This document shows, piece by piece, positions 1-7,595 of a DNA stretch of 64,000 nucleotides. The stretch is from contig JBLNDJ010000059.1 of NCBI GenBank assembly GCA_050261515.1, positions 1 through 64,000 of the forward strand. The letters are read 5' to 3'. The notes below the pieces were generated by a model, which saw only the letters and a list, made by a program, of their open reading frames with translations, was not told where the DNA came from and searched no databases. Positions within the stretch are counted from its first letter, which is position 1, and every line of letters begins with the position of its first letter. The stretch is from JBLNDJ01 sp050261515 (GTDB lineage: Bacteria > Acidobacteriota > Terriglobia > Bryobacterales > Bryobacteraceae). A program made the position numbers and the translations under genes.

Positions 1-64
1 GGGCGCCGGCCGCGCCGCCCTGACCTACGCCCATATCGACAGCGCCCGCGCGCATCTTTCGTGA
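1..64 (+). CDS. possible C-terminal end of a gene entering from the left
   Basis: A reading frame open from the window edge (first full codon at base 2) ends with TGA at 62-64 and would give about 20 residues ending in AHLS. It is followed directly by a strong GC hairpin, as expected for the end of a gene convergent with the glycosidase on the minus strand. The piece is too short to assign a family, and it may be a chance frame in GC-rich DNA. Confidence 0.3.
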   Translation, partial: GAGRAALTYAHIDSARAHLS

Positions 65-66
65 TG

Positions 67-100
67 TGTGGGGGGGGGGCCCCGTGGGCCCGCCCCCACA
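67..100. terminator. GC-rich hairpin between convergent genes
   Basis: TGTGGGGG at 67-74 pairs exactly with CCCCCACA at 93-100, and the inner part continues with further G-C pairs around a small loop near 83-85. It lies between the plus-strand stop at 64 and the minus-strand stop at 105, so it can act as a shared terminator. There is no clear T-tract on either side. It contains a run of ten G (70-79). Confidence 0.5.
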
Positions 101-104
101 ACCC

Positions 105-3100
105 CTACCGCTTCAACGCCACTTCCGCGGTCAACCCGCTGACCACGTCCCGCGCCTTCACGCGCCAGGTGCCCGCCGCATCGTTCAGCGCGAACGGAAC
201 CTGAAACGAAGCCTTCCCGTCCCGCACCGTCACGTTGCCCGAGTACACCTGAACGAGCCGCCCCGCCGGATCGAACACCTCGAGCCGCACGACTGAGAGA
301 TCCACCGGAGCGCCTGCCTCATCCGCCAGCTTCACGTTCAGCTTCGGATCGAGCGACAGCTTCGCAATCCGCGTCGGCCGCTCGATGAACAGGGCCGGCC
401 GCTCGGGGGACGCCTCCACCTCGGCCTTTGCCAGTCCGCCGCGCAGCAGATCATAGGCGCCCTCGGGAGCGCGCACGGTCGCGGCGCCTTTCTTCGGCAG
501 CACGCCCGTCAGCTTCGACTTCCCGAAGTCCCGGATCGTCACCAGGTACTCGCCGCCGAAATCGTGCTTTACGCCGACCTCGCGCGGTCCGGTGCGCTCG
601 AAGCCCTTGCGCGCCGCCGCCCACAGCGGCTCCTTGCGCCAGTGGCAGCGCTCGTCCATGCGCCCAGTCTGGTCGTCGCCGTAGACGATGCCGCCGCGGT
701 CCATGAACTTCTCGATCTCGCGCGCTTCCTTATCGGAGATCGCGATCGAGTACGGCAAGATCAGCACGCGATACTTATCGAGCGCGCCGGCCTCGATCTG
801 CGGAGTCGCCAGGAACCGGAACTGCACACCCTGCCGCTCGAGTTCCTTCGCCCACGCGCTGCGCCGCTTCATCAGCTCGCGAAAGTTCTTCGAGGTGCCG
901 TTGGAGTTGCCGAGCCCCTCGGAGATCTTGCCATCGGTGATCCACGACCCGCGGATGCTCGCCATCGAGAAGTGCATCGCCACGCCATCCTCGCGCACGG
1001 TCGAGTTCATGAACACGCGCCCGATACCGCCTTGCAGCTTCCCGAACGCCTCGGCGAGCGCCTTGCCCTGTTCGCTCAATGTGAGGTCCGGATTGAACAG
1101 CGTGTAATACCAGAAGATCGACGCGCCTGTGTGGCCGTAGAACAGCCGGTGCCACTGCTCGTACTGCGCGTCGCCGCCCACCTTGCCGTATCCCGTGAAC
1201 CCCGTGATCTTCATCCCGGGCCGGAACAGGTAGTGCATCGCGTCCTGTTCGCCGCCGGAGTAGGGCTGGAGGTAGTCGATCTGCTGATCGATCTCGTACC
1301 AGTTGCACCCGTTGTGCGCGGTCGGGATCTGCGTGCCGGAAATCGACGCCAGGATGCCGGGGTCGATCTCGTGCACCAGGTCGCGCGCCTTGCCGAACGC
1401 CTTCACGAACTCCTGTTCCATATAAGCGCGGTGGTCGGCCCAGGGGGCGAAGTTACCGTGCGCCTGCGCCTCCTCGGTGGTCATCGGCATGACGGCGTCC
1501 CACGACTGGAACGACGTGCCCCAGGACGCGTTCAGCGCATCGAGGCTCGGGTACTCCTTGCGCAGCCACTGGCGGAACCCGGCCAGCGCCTCGGGCGCAA
1601 AGTCCACGTCGAAGGCGTCGGCGTAGAACGTCAGCGAGGATTCATCCGCGAGATAAACCGCCATCGGCTTCAGCGGCGCCAACGGGCGCAGGCTCTTTTC
1701 GAGCTGCGCGCGCAGCCCCGCCTCGAATGCGGGCGATTGCAGCGTCACTTCGCGCACGAGGTACTTCTTGTCCTTCGTCTTGGCGAACTCGGCCTTGCGG
1801 TTCACGTACCCATCGCGCCGGTACCAGTAGATGCCGAACCCGGGAAGGTGCGCGCTCACCATCATCTTGAAATTGCGTTCGGGGGTGGCAAGCGCCGTCA
1901 CGCCGATCTTGCGCAACTGCTCGTCCACCTGTGGAATCCACGGCTGATACGTGCGCGGGCCGTACCACGGCAGCATCACCTCGTAGTCGTCCCACTCGCG
2001 CGACGCCGCGGCGAACTTCACCGGCGTCTGGGCCACGGCCGTGCCGCACGTCGCGCGCACGAAGCCGGAATGCGTCAGCGGGCGCCCGGCGGTCAGGCTG
2101 GCGGTGCCCGTGCCCTGGCCGCGAGCGATCACGCGGCCGAGGCCGTCGATCAGTTCAATGCGCGCGGGCTTTGTGGAAGTCCACGTCACCTGAACGGAGT
2201 CGCCCTGCGCGATGACCTCCGGCGCCTTGAGGTTTTCGATCTTGTCCGGTTGCGCGACATCAATCACGCGGATGTTCCAGTCCGATGCCGTCTGCTGCTC
2301 GAGGAAATGCCGCCCCGGAGCGAGCTTCGCCAGCTTCGGCGGCGCGCCCTTGCCGGAAAGCTCGGTCTTGCCGAAAGCATCTTTTACGCGCCACGTCGAA
2401 GAAACCTTGGTCCAATCCGTCGCCGCCGCGGGCTCGCGCCCGGCCGCGTAGATCAGCGACCGGCTCAGCATCGCGTAGAAATACTCCCAATAGGGATCGA
2501 CGAAATGCCCGCGCGCCTCCATCGGCATGTACCAGCTCAGCCCCTCGTTGCGATACCCGAACGCAACCACGCGCCCTTTGCCGAACTGCCGCACCGCGAG
2601 GATCGGGTTGCCCGACTCGGTGCGGATGAGCACTTTCGCGCCCGGCTCGGCCCGGTAAATGAAGTTCTGCAAATCGGCGGCGGGAAAGCTCTCGACCGGG
2701 ATTGCGCGCGTGATGTAGTGGTCCTCCACGCGCTTCCACGGAGAGGATTCCGTCTTCCCTTTCTTCTGCGGCTCCATCAGCTCGCCGTCCTCGGGCTTCA
2801 AATCGACCGGCGTCAGCGGGGAAAGCTCGCTCGCGAACGGCCGGACGATCACCAGCCCGCACCCCTCGCGCACGCGCCGCGCCAGCGCCTCCCGCGAAGC
2901 CGGAGTGAGCTGTTCCCACCCATGGTTCAAAGGCAGCAGGATGGCGTCGAACTTCTTATCGCTGGTCAGCTCCTGCTCGAGGTAGGAGTAGATGAGCTTC
3001 AGGTCGCCCTTCTCGGCCCGGGCGCCGTAGTCCTTACCGAACGACATCGTCCACTTGTTCACGTCCCAATCGGGATCGATGCTGACGGTGGTCAAATCGA

Positions 3101-3338
3101 GCGAGAGCCGCTGGGCCAGCTCGACGACCGTGCGCCCCTCGCCCACCGTCGGAACGGCGAGAAGCCGGATCGGACCGCCGGCGAGCGGCTTCGCCCACTT
3201 CACGTGTGGCGTCTCGATGGCGAGCGTGTAGGGTTCCTCGAACCGCTTGCCGCTGCCCTGGCGGGTGCCCATGCCGACGTCCTGGGCGAAGGCCGCGCTG
3301 GCGGCCGTCAAACAAAGCAAAGGAAAGAATGCTTTCAT
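105..3338 (-). CDS. secreted GH42-like beta-galactosidase family protein
   Basis: This 1077-residue protein has a clear signal peptide (about residues 1-18, ending AFA) and should act outside the cytoplasm. Residues about 30-300 look like a class I glutamine-amidotransferase/ThuA-like fold, followed by a beta domain. About 445-780 resembles a GH42-type TIM barrel, including a LADESS segment near residue 561 that could carry the acid/base glutamate. About 780-960 resembles the beta-galactosidase trimerisation domain (ILPYSIAISDKEA, then a GGIVYGDD motif). A beta-sandwich ends the protein. GH42 enzymes hydrolyse beta-galactosides, but the substrate here cannot be read from sequence. The start is supported by GAGGAG just upstream. 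The gene is divergent from the amidohydrolase with only about 49 bp between starts, so the promoters must be interlocked. Confidence 0.7.
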   Translation of the reverse strand: MKAFFPLLCLTAASAAFAQDVGMGTRQGSGKRFEEPYTLAIETPHVKWAKPLAGGPIRLLAVPTVGEGRTVVELAQRLSLDLTTVSIDPDWDVNKWTMSFGKDYGARAEKGDLKLIYSYLEQELTSDKKFDAILLPLNHGWEQLTPASREALARRVREGCGLVIVRPFASELSPLTPVDLKPEDGELMEPQKKGKTESSPWKRVEDHYITRAIPVESFPAADLQNFIYRAEPGAKVLIRTESGNPILAVRQFGKGRVVAFGYRNEGLSWYMPMEARGHFVDPYWEYFYAMLSRSLIYAAGREPAAATDWTKVSSTWRVKDAFGKTELSGKGAPPKLAKLAPGRHFLEQQTASDWNIRVIDVAQPDKIENLKAPEVIAQGDSVQVTWTSTKPARIELIDGLGRVIARGQGTGTASLTAGRPLTHSGFVRATCGTAVAQTPVKFAAASREWDDYEVMLPWYGPRTYQPWIPQVDEQLRKIGVTALATPERNFKMMVSAHLPGFGIYWYRRDGYVNRKAEFAKTKDKKYLVREVTLQSPAFEAGLRAQLEKSLRPLAPLKPMAVYLADESSLTFYADAFDVDFAPEALAGFRQWLRKEYPSLDALNASWGTSFQSWDAVMPMTTEEAQAHGNFAPWADHRAYMEQEFVKAFGKARDLVHEIDPGILASISGTQIPTAHNGCNWYEIDQQIDYLQPYSGGEQDAMHYLFRPGMKITGFTGYGKVGGDAQYEQWHRLFYGHTGASIFWYYTLFNPDLTLSEQGKALAEAFGKLQGGIGRVFMNSTVREDGVAMHFSMASIRGSWITDGKISEGLGNSNGTSKNFRELMKRRSAWAKELERQGVQFRFLATPQIEAGALDKYRVLILPYSIAISDKEAREIEKFMDRGGIVYGDDQTGRMDERCHWRKEPLWAAARKGFERTGPREVGVKHDFGGEYLVTIRDFGKSKLTGVLPKKGAATVRAPEGAYDLLRGGLAKAEVEASPERPALFIERPTRIAKLSLDPKLNVKLADEAGAPVDLSVVRLEVFDPAGRLVQVYSGNVTVRDGKASFQVPFALNDAAGTWRVKARDVVSGLTAEVALKR

Positions 3339-3387
3339 TGTGGCTCCTCAGAAGTATACTAAGGCGTTCGAAGACGGGGAGGGTTAC

Positions 3388-4356
3388 ATGAGCTGGTTCC
3401 ACACGCACGTCCGGCGCGCGTTTTCACGCCGGAATTTCGTTTTTTTGGGCATGTTCGCGCCCGCAACGGTGGCTCACGCGGAGCCCCACGAGCATCCGGC
3501 GCCGGCGGCCCCGCCCCCTCCGCCCCCGCACGCCCGCTCAGCGAAGCGCACAGTCTTCGACGCCCACCTTCACTGCCCGAGCGCCAACGGCGAAGTATGG
3601 CAATGGCATCCGGTCACGAAAACATTCGCCGAGTTCGCGGCTTACCTGGACCGCACCGGGGTCCAGCGCGGCATCATCAACTCCGTCCGGAGCCAGCTCG
3701 CCAAGGACGCCGCCGGATTCATCGAGGGCAACCGCGAGGTCGCGCGCTATGCGGAGAAATACAAAGGCCGCTTCGTGCCGGCCTGCGTCGTGAACCCGAT
3801 GCTGATCGACGAAGCGCTGCGCGAGATGGAGGAGTGCCGCAAACAATATGGAATGGTCTGGGTCGGCGAGCTGTGCAACTACACCGTGCCTTATCAGTAC
3901 ACCATCAAGGAATTCGAGCTGCTCGTCGAGCAGGCCACGAAGCTCAATATGGTGCTCGACGTCCACACCGAACTCGATGAGATGGAATACATCATCGGGA
4001 AATTCCCGCAAGCGACCATCGTCTTCCCGCACTTCGGCGACGGCAACGAATACGGCCACATACACAAGCGCATCGATCTCGTCGCGAGTCACAAGAACTG
4101 CTATCTGGACACTTCGGGATACGGCCACGACCGCGTCGGAATGCTCGAATACGCCGTCCAGACCATCGGCCCGGACCGCGTGCTGTTCGGCTCCGATTTC
4201 TCGATCAACGACCCGAGCACGGTGATCGCGCGCATCGAGCACGCCTTCCTCACGGAGGAGCAGCGGGAGAAGATCCTGTCGAAGAACCTCGAAGCGCTGC
4301 TGGAAACCCGGTGGGGCAAACCTCCAGGTTTGCGAGCCGGCATTCATGCCGGCTAA
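3388..4356 (+). CDS. Tat-exported amidohydrolase (amidohydrolase 2 / TIM-barrel family)
   Basis: The 322-residue product begins with a twin-arginine signal (SRRNFVFLG, then AVAHA-like cleavage region) and a proline/histidine-rich linker. The mature part fits the amidohydrolase 2 family (PF04909): a DAHLHC metal motif near residues 58-63, a VLDVHTE strand near 189, FPHFGD near 212 and FGSDFS near 268 carrying the conserved aspartate. The family performs metal-dependent hydrolysis or decarboxylation; the substrate is unknown. ATG 3388 is chosen because GGGGAGGG lies just upstream and the Tat signal follows; a longer frame back to 3247 would run through the glycosidase start. The last about 15 residues (WGKPPGLRAG and on) are encoded by the left arm and centre of a large inverted repeat, so the C-terminus was probably acquired from that element. 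Confidence 0.75.
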   Translation: MSWFHTHVRRAFSRRNFVFLGMFAPATVAHAEPHEHPAPAAPPPPPPHARSAKRTVFDAHLHCPSANGEVWQWHPVTKTFAEFAAYLDRTGVQRGIINSVRSQLAKDAAGFIEGNREVARYAEKYKGRFVPACVVNPMLIDEALREMEECRKQYGMVWVGELCNYTVPYQYTIKEFELLVEQATKLNMVLDVHTELDEMEYIIGKFPQATIVFPHFGDGNEYGHIHKRIDLVASHKNCYLDTSGYGHDRVGMLEYAVQTIGPDRVLFGSDFSINDPSTVIARIEHAFLTEEQREKILSKNLEALLETRWGKPPGLRAGIHAG

Positions 4357-4398
4357 GCCGGTTGGAAACCGGCTCGCAAACCTGGAGGTTTGCCCCAC
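4311..4398. repeat. 30-bp perfect inverted repeat with two inner hairpins
   Basis: The arm at 4311-4340 is the exact reverse complement of 4369-4398 (30 of 30). The 28-bp centre can instead help form two smaller perfect hairpins, at 4336-4353 (GCCGGCAT stem) and 4357-4373 (GCCGGTT stem). The element covers the whole space between the convergent amidohydrolase and TPR genes and extends 46 bases into the amidohydrolase coding end. It could serve as a bidirectional terminator, but there is no T-tract. The shape is like a REP/BIME or MITE-like palindrome. Confidence 0.85.
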
Positions 4399-4402
4399 AC
4401 AA

Positions 4403-5422
4403 TTACTTCCGCTGGCGCGGGCCTGAAGCCTTGAGCTTCTGGAATTTTTCGAGCGCGGCTTTGGCTTTGTCGGGCTGGTCCACCTGGCTGTAGACGCGCG
4501 CGAGCAGGTAGAGCGGCTCCGGGTAGTTCGGGTCGAGCGCGGCCGAGCGCTCCAGCCAGTTCAGGCACAGCTCGGTCTTGCCGAGTTTCCAGAGCGCCTT
4601 CCCGCCCAGGTAGAAATTCCGCGCCGAATAGGGGTTGCGGTTGGCGGCCTTGGCTGCGGCGTCGAAGGCCGTCTTCGCGTCGCCTTTATCCACGAGAATG
4701 CTAGCCAGGTTCGCGTAGGGCCAGTCGTAATCCGGATGGTCTTTCTCCACCAGCTTGATCGCCGTCAGGAAATGCCGGATCGCCATCTCCGTTTCGCCGC
4801 GCGACTCATAGCACAGGCCGAGGTTGTCGTAGGCCTTGTACGACTTAGGGTTGAGCCGCAGCACGCGCTGGAACTGGCCGATCGCGTAGTCGATGCGCCC
4901 TTCCTGGTAGTAAATGCGTCCCAGCATGTAGGCGCCTTCCTCGTCCTCGGGATGCTTTTCGAGCAGCGTGAAGAACGCGTTCAGCGCGTCATCGAGGCGG
5001 CCCGAGAGGTACTCGATGTTCCCCTTGAGCTTGAGCGCAGCGGCGTGACCCGGGTCGGCCTTGAGAATCATCTCGGCTTCCCTGAGCGAGTCCGGCAGGC
5101 GCTGCGCCATGAAATACGCATTCGCGAGCGCGAGCCTACCCTCCATTGACCCGGGCTCCATCTCCAGGAATTGCCGCGCCGCGGTGATGGCCTGCGGGAA
5201 GTCGCGCTTGTACGTGTTCGCCATCGACAGCTCGAGCAGGATGGTCCGCTGCGCGGGGCAGGCGTCGAACGCCACCCGCAGGCGCTCGGCCGCTGCGGCG
5301 TACTGCTTGTTCTGGAGCGCGTCGAGGCCGCTCCGCCGTTCCGTCGAGCTGCGCAACAGGTCGCAGGGGGGAGCCTCGGCGACCTGAAACAAAGCGAGGG
5401 CTGCAATCGCGAATGACAGCAT
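4403..5422 (-). CDS. secreted or periplasmic TPR protein
   Basis: A 339-residue protein with an N-terminal hydrophobic signal (MLSFAIAALALFQVAEA) followed by at least seven tetratricopeptide repeats. Typical TPR sequence is visible, for example GRIYYQEGRIDYAIGQFQRV and NLGLCYESRGETEMAIRHF. TPR solenoids bind other proteins; no catalytic domain is seen. It starts 7 bp after the stop of the sulfatase-fold/TPR gene, so the two are co-transcribed and probably work together outside the cytoplasm. No strong ribosome-binding site is seen in the short spacer, which suggests translational coupling. Confidence 0.8.
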   Translation of the reverse strand: MLSFAIAALALFQVAEAPPCDLLRSSTERRSGLDALQNKQYAAAAERLRVAFDACPAQRTILLELSMANTYKRDFPQAITAARQFLEMEPGSMEGRLALANAYFMAQRLPDSLREAEMILKADPGHAAALKLKGNIEYLSGRLDDALNAFFTLLEKHPEDEEGAYMLGRIYYQEGRIDYAIGQFQRVLRLNPKSYKAYDNLGLCYESRGETEMAIRHFLTAIKLVEKDHPDYDWPYANLASILVDKGDAKTAFDAAAKAANRNPYSARNFYLGGKALWKLGKTELCLNWLERSAALDPNYPEPLYLLARVYSQVDQPDKAKAALEKFQKLKASGPRQRK

Positions 5423-5429
5423 AGGGCGC

Positions 5430-7451
5430 CTACCGCATCGAAGCGAGCTCGTCCTTCACCTTCGGGATGACCTCGCCGTACCGCGCGCGCGTCGCCTTGG
5501 CGAGGAACGCCTCGAAGCAAGTCCGCGCCCGCGGAATGTCGCCCGCCATCTTATAGATGATCCCGAGGTTCAGTTGCGCCTCGATCAGCTCCGGATCGAG
5601 CGCGACGGCCTGCTCGAAGTGCGTGCGCGCTTCCGGGATGTTCCGCCGCTGGATCGCGATCAGGCCCAGGCCGTTGTACGCGGGCGCGTACTGATCCACC
5701 GTCAGGACCCAGCGGAATACGCGCTCGGCATCCTCCACGCGGCCCTTCTCGAGGTATGCCGTCGCGAGGTTCGTCTGGCTCTCGTAGTCCGACGGATTGA
5801 ACTGCGCGGCCTGCTCGTACGCCCCGATGGCCTCGTCCTTCCTGCCGCTGCGCAGGTACAGGTCGCCCATGCGGGAGAGCAGCTTGCCGTTACGAACGCC
5901 CTTCTGCTGCGCCTCCGTGTACACGCCCATGGCCTGCTCGTAGCGGCCGCCCTTTTCGTACTCGGCGCCGAGCTGGTAGTAGAGCGAGGGGTTCTCGGGG
6001 TCCGTCCCGAGCGCGCCCCTCAGCAGCGCGATCTTCCGCGCGGGCGGCGTCTTCTCCGAGCCCGGGCCCATGCTCAGTTGCAGGGCCTCGAGCGATGCCA
6101 GGCGGTCCTTCGGATCCGCGCCCTTGCCCGTCAGCTCGAACTCGCGGCCCGCGACGCCCGAAAGATACCCGAGCGATTTGAGCTGCTCCATCGACTGTTT
6201 GTCCATCACGTTCGCCGTCACCTTTTCGGTGTCGCCCTTCCCGGTGCGGCTCAGCGTCTTGAGCTGTGATTCGAGCTCGCGGAATTCCTTCGGATGGCTC
6301 TCGATGACGTTGGTCTTCTCGCCGGGGTCCTGCGCGAGGTCGTACAGCTCGGGCTTGGGCGCGCGTATGTATTTCCAGCGCGCGGTGCGTATGCCGCGCA
6401 GCTCCGCCCAGCCCATGTTGATCTTCGAGTAGAGCGTCTCTTCGTAGGAGTAGGTCGCGCCGGGGTCTTTGCCGGAGAACGCCGGGACGAGGCTTACCCC
6501 CTGCGCCGCCGCCGGAGCCTTGCCTCCGAGCAGATCCATCACTGTGGGGAGCACGTCTACCGTCCGCGCCTGATGCTTCACGCGCAGGCCGGCGGGAACG
6601 CCCGGGCCGTTCATGAGGAACGGAATCCGCACGGTCGCATCATAAAGGAACACGCCGTGGCTGAACTCGCCGTGGTCGCCGAGGCTCTCGCCGTGGTCGG
6701 CGAGCACGACCACGAGCGTCTTGTCCGCCGGGGATTTCTTCGCCACCCCATCGAGCAGGCGGCCGAGCTGCTGGTCGGTGTACGCCACCTCGCCGTCATA
6801 GAGGTCGTTTTTGTACTTCTCGCGGAACGGCGAGGGCGGCTCCCAGGGCATGTGCGGATCGTACAGGTGCACCCAGAGGAGGAACGGCTTGCCCGACTGC
6901 GCGTTCAGCCACGCGAGCGCGTGATCGACCACAATGCCCGCCTTGCGCTCGGGATACTCGCGTTCCTCGCGGCTCTCCTCGGCCTTGGGCATCTGGTCGT
7001 CATAGACCGTGAAGCCCTGGTTGAGGCCGAACGTCTTCTTGAGCACGGAGGCGCCGATAAACGCGGCGGTGTCCCAGCCCTGCTTCTGAAGCAGCGTCGC
7101 GAGCGTGACCGAGGACGGCTGGAGAGCGAACCCGCCCGTGTTGCGCACCTGGTGGACGTTGGGATAAAGGCCGGTGAAGATGCTGGCGTGCGAGGGCGGA
7201 GTGAGCGGCGTCTGCGCCACGGCGCTCTCAAACAGGACGCCCTTCTGCGCGAGGCGGTCGAACGTGGGGGTCTCGATCTTGTCGTTGCCGTAGCAGTGCA
7301 GGCGGCTGGCACGGAGCGTGTCCACCGTCACCACGACGACATTCAGCGGACGCAGCTTCGCGCCGGCTTGCGGCGTCTTCGGTTTGCACGCGACGAAAGA
7401 AGCGGCTATCGCAGCGGCGCAGCAACAGCCCAATCGGACCCGGCGATTCAT
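5430..7451 (-). CDS. sulfatase-fold (alkaline phosphatase superfamily) protein with TPR C-terminus
   Basis: The 673-residue product has an N-terminal hydrophobic segment ending in a Cys (SFVAC, about residue 22) that may be a lipobox. Residues about 35-400 form a sulfatase-type domain: TVDTLRA metal-binding strand, LTPPSHASIFTG around the expected nucleophile, HLYDPHMPW, and ADHGESLGDHGEFSHG near 240-255. From about 460 to the end there are TPR repeats. At the position where sulfatases have the Cys or Ser that becomes formylglycine (C/S-x-P-x-R), this protein has T-P-P-S-H. A threonine nucleophile is typical of phosphoethanolamine-transferase or phosphodiesterase relatives, so sulfatase activity is doubtful. 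The gene leads a two-gene operon with the downstream TPR protein. Confidence 0.75.
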   Translation of the reverse strand: MNRRVRLGCCCAAAIAASFVACKPKTPQAGAKLRPLNVVVVTVDTLRASRLHCYGNDKIETPTFDRLAQKGVLFESAVAQTPLTPPSHASIFTGLYPNVHQVRNTGGFALQPSSVTLATLLQKQGWDTAAFIGASVLKKTFGLNQGFTVYDDQMPKAEESREEREYPERKAGIVVDHALAWLNAQSGKPFLLWVHLYDPHMPWEPPSPFREKYKNDLYDGEVAYTDQQLGRLLDGVAKKSPADKTLVVVLADHGESLGDHGEFSHGVFLYDATVRIPFLMNGPGVPAGLRVKHQARTVDVLPTVMDLLGGKAPAAAQGVSLVPAFSGKDPGATYSYEETLYSKINMGWAELRGIRTARWKYIRAPKPELYDLAQDPGEKTNVIESHPKEFRELESQLKTLSRTGKGDTEKVTANVMDKQSMEQLKSLGYLSGVAGREFELTGKGADPKDRLASLEALQLSMGPGSEKTPPARKIALLRGALGTDPENPSLYYQLGAEYEKGGRYEQAMGVYTEAQQKGVRNGKLLSRMGDLYLRSGRKDEAIGAYEQAAQFNPSDYESQTNLATAYLEKGRVEDAERVFRWVLTVDQYAPAYNGLGLIAIQRRNIPEARTHFEQAVALDPELIEAQLNLGIIYKMAGDIPRARTCFEAFLAKATRARYGEVIPKVKDELASMR

Positions 7452-7540
7452 CCTGACCTCGACCCGAAAACCAAGTTTGCCATTACAGAATAGCGCGGCC
7501 GGCAGGGCTCAGGCCCCGCGCGGGCTGAAGGCGCTTTCCA

Positions 7541-7571
7541 TAAAAAAGGCCCTGGCGTTTCCGCCAGGGCC
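7541..7571 (-). terminator. intrinsic terminator of TonB-dependent receptor 1
   Basis: Read on the minus strand, a 10-bp perfect stem (arms 7562-7571 and 7548-7557) with a 4-base loop is followed by six T (the A-run at 7542-7547). It lies about 25 bp downstream of the receptor stop codon. This is a textbook Rho-independent terminator. Confidence 0.9.
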
Positions 7572-7595
7572 AAAAGTAAGGATGCGAAGCGGGAG

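Noticed and set aside
564..3362. Plus-strand open frame of 932 codons opposite the glycosidase
   Set aside because: It is Arg/Leu/His/Val-rich with no motif and lies fully opposite a gene with clear domains; typical antisense shadow of high-GC codon use.
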